Position numbers and translations under genes: made by a program
The notes under the pieces: generated by a model
What the model saw: only the letters and a program-made list of their open reading frames with translations
Told to the model about the DNA's origin: nothing
Databases searched by the model: none
Assembly (NCBI GenBank): GCA_963815355.1
Contig: CAWFGJ010000013.1
Coordinates: forward strand, 248,001 to 312,000
Length of the DNA stretch: 64,000 nt
Direction of reading: 5' to 3'
From: JAPUEK01 sp963815355
GTDB taxonomy: Bacteria; Pseudomonadota; Alphaproteobacteria; Rhodobacterales; Rhodobacteraceae
Shown: positions 60,004 to 64,000 of the stretch, one piece after another
Layout: each line of letters begins with the position of its first letter
Position numbering within the stretch: position 1 is the stretch's first letter

Positions 60004-60354
60004 TCAGTATAGATCCCACTCATCCTCATCGCGCACCGCGCCAAAGGCCGTCCAATCGGCCCGAACCCGTGCCACGCGCGTATCGCCCCAGGTCCGGAAC
60101 ACCAGATGGAACCCGGCCTCCGTGATCTTCTCGGCGGTCAGATCGGCGCGGGCGTTGTGCTTGTGGTCGGTGTCCCACATGGAAATCGACACCATAACCA
60201 CCGGCGCATCCCGAAACGGCTCTTTAAAGGCGATCACATGGCGGCTTTCCCGATCGCCCTGCCCGGTCCACATCACCCCACCATCGGCATAGTCGGAAAA
60301 CAGCACGCGAGAGCCGTGTTGAATGCCGAAAGAGGCGGAGGTCAGTCTTTTCAT
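60004..60354 (-). CDS. H-type lectin domain protein
   Basis: 116 residues. The pattern IAFKEPFRDAPVVMVSISMW followed by DTDHKHNARADLTAEKITEA, GFHLVFRTWGDTRVARVRAD and WTAFG matches the H-type lectin (discoidin/Helix agglutinin) domain. In bacteria these six-stranded domains are often phage-tail or surface proteins, but here there is no signal peptide and no phage context. The ATG at 60354 is chosen over a TTG at 60381. Function unknown. Confidence 0.75.
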   Translation of the reverse strand: MKRLTSASFGIQHGSRVLFSDYADGGVMWTGQGDRESRHVIAFKEPFRDAPVVMVSISMWDTDHKHNARADLTAEKITEAGFHLVFRTWGDTRVARVRADWTAFGAVRDEDEWDLY

Positions 60355-60427
60355 GCGCAATTCAACTTCAGGTGGTTCCAAGCCTGCAAACTACCCTGAA
60401 ATTCGGGCAGGAAAAGGACGAAAACGC

Positions 60428-60457
60428 AAAAGGCCCCGCCTGAGCGGGGCCTTTCAC
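60428..60457 (-). terminator. Terminator of the atp operon
   Basis: Perfect 11-bp stem AAAGGCCCCGC / GCGGGGCCTTT with loop CTGA, followed by TTTT on the minus strand through the AAAA at 60428-60431. It lies just downstream of the atpC stop. Confidence 0.9.
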
Positions 60458-60473
60458 AAAAGCTTGGTCTGGA

Positions 60474-60866
60474 TCAGAGGCCCGTCGCTGCCCGCATCGC
60501 GGCCAGATCGGCCATCGTTTTGGCTGCGGCGTCCTTGTCGGGGTTCAACCCGGCCGCCTCGGTCACATCCGCGACCAACAGATCCATAAGCGACGCGGTC
60601 ACTTCCTCGACCGGAATGGCGCGCTCGGCCAGAACCGAAACGCCTGCCGCGGTGATTTCCGCGAAACCGCCGGTCACGACATAAGACTTGTCGCCATCCG
60701 CAGCCTTGGCCTTCAGAATGCCGGGGCGCAGGGTGGCGATGGTCGGGGCATGCCCCTCCATCGCCGTCATGTCGCCGTCAGCGCCGGGGATCTGAACCTC
60801 GGTCGCCTGAACGGAGGCAAGCCTGCGTTCCGGGCTTACCAGATCGAATTGCAGTGTGCTTGCCAT
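60474..60866 (-). CDS. atpC: ATP synthase F1 epsilon subunit
   Basis: 130 residues. LQFDLVSPERRLASVQATEV is the N-terminal beta-sandwich and GADGDMTAMEGHAPTIATLR matches the family signature, followed by the C-terminal helical part, which is short. Epsilon joins the rotor gamma stalk to the c-ring and can inhibit ATP hydrolysis. Last gene of the operon, followed by the terminator. Confidence 0.95.
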   Translation of the reverse strand: MASTLQFDLVSPERRLASVQATEVQIPGADGDMTAMEGHAPTIATLRPGILKAKAADGDKSYVVTGGFAEITAAGVSVLAERAIPVEEVTASLMDLLVADVTEAAGLNPDKDAAAKTMADLAAMRAATGL

Positions 60867-60875
60867 GTTGCCCCC

Positions 60876-62318
60876 TTAGGCCGCAGCCGCGGCAAGACGC
60901 TGGGCTTTTTCCACCACGTCCTTGATGCCGCCAACCATGTAGAAGGCCGCTTCCGGCAGGTGATCGTATTCACCGGCAACCACAGCCTTGAACGACGCGA
61001 TGGTTTCCTCCAGCGGCACCTGAACGCCGTCGGACCCGGTAAAGACTTTCGCCACGTCGAAGGGCTGGCTCAGGAAACGCTCCAGCTTACGCGCACGGGC
61101 CACAGCCAGTTTGTCTTCTTCCGACAATTCGTCCATGCCAAGGATGGCGATGATGTCCTGCAGCGACTTGTAGCGCTGAAGCACTTTCTGGACGTCGGTT
61201 GCGACGGTGTAATGCTCGTCACCGATGATCAGCGGGTCCAGCAGACGCGAGGTCGAACCCAGCGGGTCCACAGCCGGATAGATGCCTTTTTCCGAGATCG
61301 AGCGGTCCAGAACGGTCGTTGCGTCCAAGTGCGCGAACGAGGTTGCCGGCGCAGGGTCGGTCAAGTCATCTGCCGGAACATACACGGCCTGAACGGAGGT
61401 GATCGAGCCGTTCTTGGTCGAGGTGATACGCTCCTGCATCATACCCATGTCAGTCGCCAACGTCGGCTGATAGCCCACGGCCGACGGGATACGACCCAGC
61501 AGAGCGGACACTTCCGAACCGGCTTGGGTAAAGCGGAAGATGTTGTCCACAAAGAACAAAACGTCTGCGCCGGTTTCATCGCGGAACTGCTCGGCCATGG
61601 TCAGACCCGACAGAGCGATCCGCATACGCGCGCCCGGCGGCTCGTTCATCTGGCCGTAAACCAGTGCAATCTTCGACTTGGACTGGTCTTCCAGGTCGAT
61701 AACGCCGGATTCGATCATCTCGTGGTAAAGGTCGTTGCCTTCACGGGTCCGCTCGCCCACACCGGCGAACACCGACACGCCCGAGTGCACTTTGGCGATG
61801 TTGTTGATCAATTCCATGATCAAAACGGTCTTGCCAACGCCAGCGCCGCCGAACAGGCCGATCTTGCCGCCCTTGGTATAGGGAGCCAACAGGTCGATCA
61901 CCTTGATCCCGGTCACGAGGATCTGGCTTTCGGTCGCCTGCTCGGAGAAGCCCGGAGCCGGCTGGTGGATGGCGCGGAACTCGGTCGCTTCGACCGGGCC
62001 ACGCTCGTCCACAGGCTCGCCGATCACGTTCATGATCCGGCCAAGGGTGGCCTTGCCAACCGGAACCGAGATCGGAGCGCCCGTGTCGGTGACCGGTGCG
62101 CCACGCACCAGACCTTCGGTCGCATCCATAGCCACCGTCCGCACTGTGTTTTCGCCAAGGTGCTGGGCCACTTCAAGAACCAGCTTCTTGCCGTTGTTCT
62201 CGGTAACCACGGCGTTCAGAATTGCGGGAAGTTCGCCTTCGAACTGCACGTCAACCACGGCGCCGATCACCTGCGTGACCTTGCCTGCCGCGGCAGCTGC
62301 TTTCGCTGCTTTTGCCAT
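60876..62318 (-). CDS. atpD: ATP synthase F1 beta subunit
   Basis: 480 residues. Walker A is GGAGVGKTVLIMELI, Walker B is in ADVLFFVDNIFRFTQAG, and the PAVDPLGSTSR signature of the alpha/beta family is intact. This subunit carries the catalytic sites. Two consecutive ATGs exist, 62321 and 62318; GGAG is four and seven bases away, so the second fits better. An alanine/lysine-rich N-terminus (AKAAKAAAAAGKVTQ) is slightly longer than in most homologues. Confidence 0.97.
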   Translation of the reverse strand: MAKAAKAAAAAGKVTQVIGAVVDVQFEGELPAILNAVVTENNGKKLVLEVAQHLGENTVRTVAMDATEGLVRGAPVTDTGAPISVPVGKATLGRIMNVIGEPVDERGPVEATEFRAIHQPAPGFSEQATESQILVTGIKVIDLLAPYTKGGKIGLFGGAGVGKTVLIMELINNIAKVHSGVSVFAGVGERTREGNDLYHEMIESGVIDLEDQSKSKIALVYGQMNEPPGARMRIALSGLTMAEQFRDETGADVLFFVDNIFRFTQAGSEVSALLGRIPSAVGYQPTLATDMGMMQERITSTKNGSITSVQAVYVPADDLTDPAPATSFAHLDATTVLDRSISEKGIYPAVDPLGSTSRLLDPLIIGDEHYTVATDVQKVLQRYKSLQDIIAILGMDELSEEDKLAVARARKLERFLSQPFDVAKVFTGSDGVQVPLEETIASFKAVVAGEYDHLPEAAFYMVGGIKDVVEKAQRLAAAAA

Positions 62319-62335
62319 CATGTTTCTCCGGTTTA

Positions 62336-63202
62336 TCAGAGCGCCTCAGCGCCCGCGATGATTTCGATAAGCTCTTTGGTGATCGCAGCCTGACGCGAGC
62401 GGTTGTAGATCGTCGTGTACTTGTTGATCATGTCGCCAGCGTTGCGCGTTGCGTTGTCCATGGCACTCATACGAGCGCCCTGTTCGGATGCACCGTTTTC
62501 CAGCAGAGCGGTAAAGATCTGCGTGGCGACCCCGCGCGGCAGCAGGTCGGCCAGAACGGCCTCTTCGCTGGGCTCGTAGTCATAAAGTGCCGAAACCCCT
62601 TCGCCGTCGTATTTGGCGGGGATCACCTGCAATGCGGTCGGGATCTGTGCAATCACCGACTGGAAGCGGCTGTAGAAGATCGTCACGACATCACAGTCGC
62701 CAGCGTCAAACCGCCCCAAGACGTCGCGCGCGACGTGCTGAGCATTGGCATAGCTGACGCGTTTGACCTCGGACATGTCCACGTGGCCGACCATGTAGGC
62801 GGCGTAATCGCGGCGCAGTTGCTCGCGGCCTTTTTTGCCGACCGTCAGGATTTTCACCGTCTTGCCTTCAGCGAGCAGCTCATTCGCCTTCGAGCGGGCC
62901 ATCCGCACGATGCTTGAGTTAAAGCCGCCGCAAAGTCCGCGCTCCGAGGTCATGACAACCAACAGATGCACCTTGTCGCTGCCCGTCCCGGCCAAAAGCC
63001 GGGGCGCGCTTGCCGATTTACCAACCGAGGCTGCAAGGCCGCCCACAACCGCATTCATCCGCTCGGCATAGGGCCGGGCAGCTTCAGCGGCTTCTTGGGC
63101 GCGGCGCAGCTTCGCCGCAGACACCATCTGCATCGCCTTGGTGATCTTGCGGGTATTCTTGATACTCGCGATCTTGTTTTTTAGCGTCTTAAGGCTGGGC
63201 AT
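62336..63202 (-). CDS. atpG: ATP synthase F1 gamma subunit
   Basis: 288 residues. The start PSLKTLKNKIASIKNTRKIT followed by KAMQMVSAAKLRRAQ is the conserved N-terminal helix and the end ITKELIEIIAGAEAL is the conserved C-terminal helix; together they form the central rotor stalk. The gene sits between atpA and atpD in the standard order. Confidence 0.96.
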   Translation of the reverse strand: MPSLKTLKNKIASIKNTRKITKAMQMVSAAKLRRAQEAAEAARPYAERMNAVVGGLAASVGKSASAPRLLAGTGSDKVHLLVVMTSERGLCGGFNSSIVRMARSKANELLAEGKTVKILTVGKKGREQLRRDYAAYMVGHVDMSEVKRVSYANAQHVARDVLGRFDAGDCDVVTIFYSRFQSVIAQIPTALQVIPAKYDGEGVSALYDYEPSEEAVLADLLPRGVATQIFTALLENGASEQGARMSAMDNATRNAGDMINKYTTIYNRSRQAAITKELIEIIAGAEAL

Positions 63203-63225
63203 GCGTTATCTCCCCTGCCCCGCCC

Positions 63226-64000
63226 TCAGGCGAAGTCTTTCGCGAATGCCGCGATCTCGGCCTTGATGGCTTTCTCCAGATCGCCCGCAACTTTGCGGTC
63301 GTTCTTGGTGATGTCTTCCAGCAAGGCTTTGCCCGTGGTCCGCAGGTGCTTCAGCAAACCGGCTTCAAAGCGGCCAACGTCCTTGACCGCGATCTTGTCC
63401 AGTGCGCCCGAGGTGCCTGCATAGATCACGCAGACGATTTCCGCACCGGTCAGCGGCGCATATTGCGGCTGCTTCATCAGTTCGGTCAGACGTGCACCAC
63501 GGTTCAGCAGCGCTTGGGTCGAGGCGTCAAGGTCGGAGCCGAACTGCGCGAAGGCAGCCATTTCGCGATACTGAGCCAGTTCCAGCTTCACCTTACCAGC
63601 CACCGACTTCATGGCGTTGGTCTGTGCGGACGAACCCACACGCGACACCGACAGACCGGTGTTCACAGCCGGGCGGATGCCCTGATAGAACAATTCGGTC
63701 TCAAGGAAGATCTGGCCGTCGGTGATCGAGATCACGTTCGTCGGAATAAAGGCCGACACGTCGCCGCCTTGGGTTTCGATGATCGGCAAAGCGGTCAACG
63801 AGCCCGAACCGAAGTCCGCGTTCAACTTGGACGAACGCTCCAGCAAACGGCTGTGCAGGTAGAACACGTCGCCCGGATAGGCTTCACGGCCCGGCGGACG
63901 GCGCAGCAAGAGCGACATCTGACGATACGCGACGGCCTGCTTGGAGAGGTCATCATAGATGATCAGCGCATGGCGGCCATTGTCGCGGAAGAATTCCGCC
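63226..64000 (-). CDS. atpA: ATP synthase F1 alpha subunit, C-terminal part
   Basis: The last roughly 257 codons of atpA; the 5' part lies beyond the right edge. AEFFRDNGRHALIIYDDLSK leads into QAVAYRQMSLLLRRPPGREA and YPGDVFYLHSRLLERSSKLN, the nucleotide-binding region of the non-catalytic subunit, and the signature RPAVNTGLSVSRVGS follows. The gene precedes atpG by 23 bp, completing the order A-G-D-C within this window. Confidence 0.96.
   Translation of the reverse strand, partial: AEFFRDNGRHALIIYDDLSKQAVAYRQMSLLLRRPPGREAYPGDVFYLHSRLLERSSKLNADFGSGSLTALPIIETQGGDVSAFIPTNVISITDGQIFLETELFYQGIRPAVNTGLSVSRVGSSAQTNAMKSVAGKVKLELAQYREMAAFAQFGSDLDASTQALLNRGARLTELMKQPQYAPLTGAEIVCVIYAGTSGALDKIAVKDVGRFEAGLLKHLRTTGKALLEDITKNDRKVAGDLEKAIKAEIAAFAKDFA

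Noticed and set aside
60750..62393. Long plus-strand open frame opposite atpD/atpC.
   Set aside because: Shadow frame; the minus strand encodes F1 beta and epsilon with complete motifs.

Overview
The window is a gene-dense, GC-rich stretch of an alphaproteobacterial chromosome, almost certainly Rhodobacteraceae. The evidence is the combination of GcrA, a short ProS without the editing insertion, an Hsp20/DUF1150 pair, a YcgN-type cysteine-cluster protein, a fused sulfate adenylyltransferase/APS kinase and a complete tad (Flp pilus) locus. The genus cannot be fixed from the sequence. There are no insertion sequences, prophage genes or CRISPR arrays; most of the window is core housekeeping, with one accessory block (tad).

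Layout. 1-3941 (minus): lolD (cut by the window edge), lolC, a DUF4287-like protein, a ThuA-like protein and proS. 4184-4267: tRNA-Leu(UAA). 4411-6978 (plus): a secreted META-domain protein and the two subunits of a CoA transferase. 7130-7999 (minus): a lytic transglycosylase. 8250-21435 (plus): the tad locus, consisting of three near-identical flp modules each with its own terminator, a fourth divergent pilin, cpaB, cpaC, an OmpA-type lipoprotein, cpaE, cpaF, tadB, a frameshifted tadC, tadD, a second TPR lipoprotein, the prepilin peptidase and an AAA ATPase. 21436-24203 (minus): sulfotransferase, 5-formyl-THF cyclo-ligase and mgtE. 24322-31522: guanine deaminase, an RraB-like protein, gcrA, an acetyltransferase, an AsmA protein, rimO and ubiK. 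31689-34358 (plus): lgt, a MidA-type methyltransferase and pgeF. 34623-38742: a 49-residue basic protein, an Lrp regulator, trxB and sat-cysC. 38924-41686: DUF1150/hsp20, a YdcH-like protein and purEK. 41728-44424 (minus): an exported caspase-like protein, a small membrane protein and a lipase-like hydrolase. 44530-47992: an FMN riboswitch with a RibN-type transporter, NUDIX, a Gre-like protein, an acetyltransferase and a DMT transporter. 48170-50242 (minus): groESL with CIRCE. 50434-59874: TraB, a metallo-beta-lactamase-fold enzyme, Mn-pyrophosphatase, a HAD hydrolase, MaoC, ribF, YcgN, a threonine-aldolase-like enzyme, a hydrolase, a DsbA-fold isomerase and prs. 60004-64000 (minus): an H-type lectin protein and atpC-atpD-atpG-atpA (atpA cut by the edge).

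Regulation is unusually readable. groESL has a sigma70-type promoter abutting a perfect CIRCE. hsp20 has a sigma32-type promoter and a leader hairpin matching the ROSE RNA thermometer, with UCGCU and a bulged G opposite the Shine-Dalgarno. The RibN-type gene has a full FMN aptamer. Many neighbours are translationally coupled by ATGA overlaps.

The points most worth following are the triplicated flp modules with compensatory changes in a post-stop hairpin, the tadC break at a G7 run that has the phasing of a -1 slippery heptamer, the lack of a standard start codon for tadD just downstream, the ROSE-like hsp20 leader, a dispersed intergenic repeat present five times, and an uncharacterised AAA ATPase closing the tad locus.
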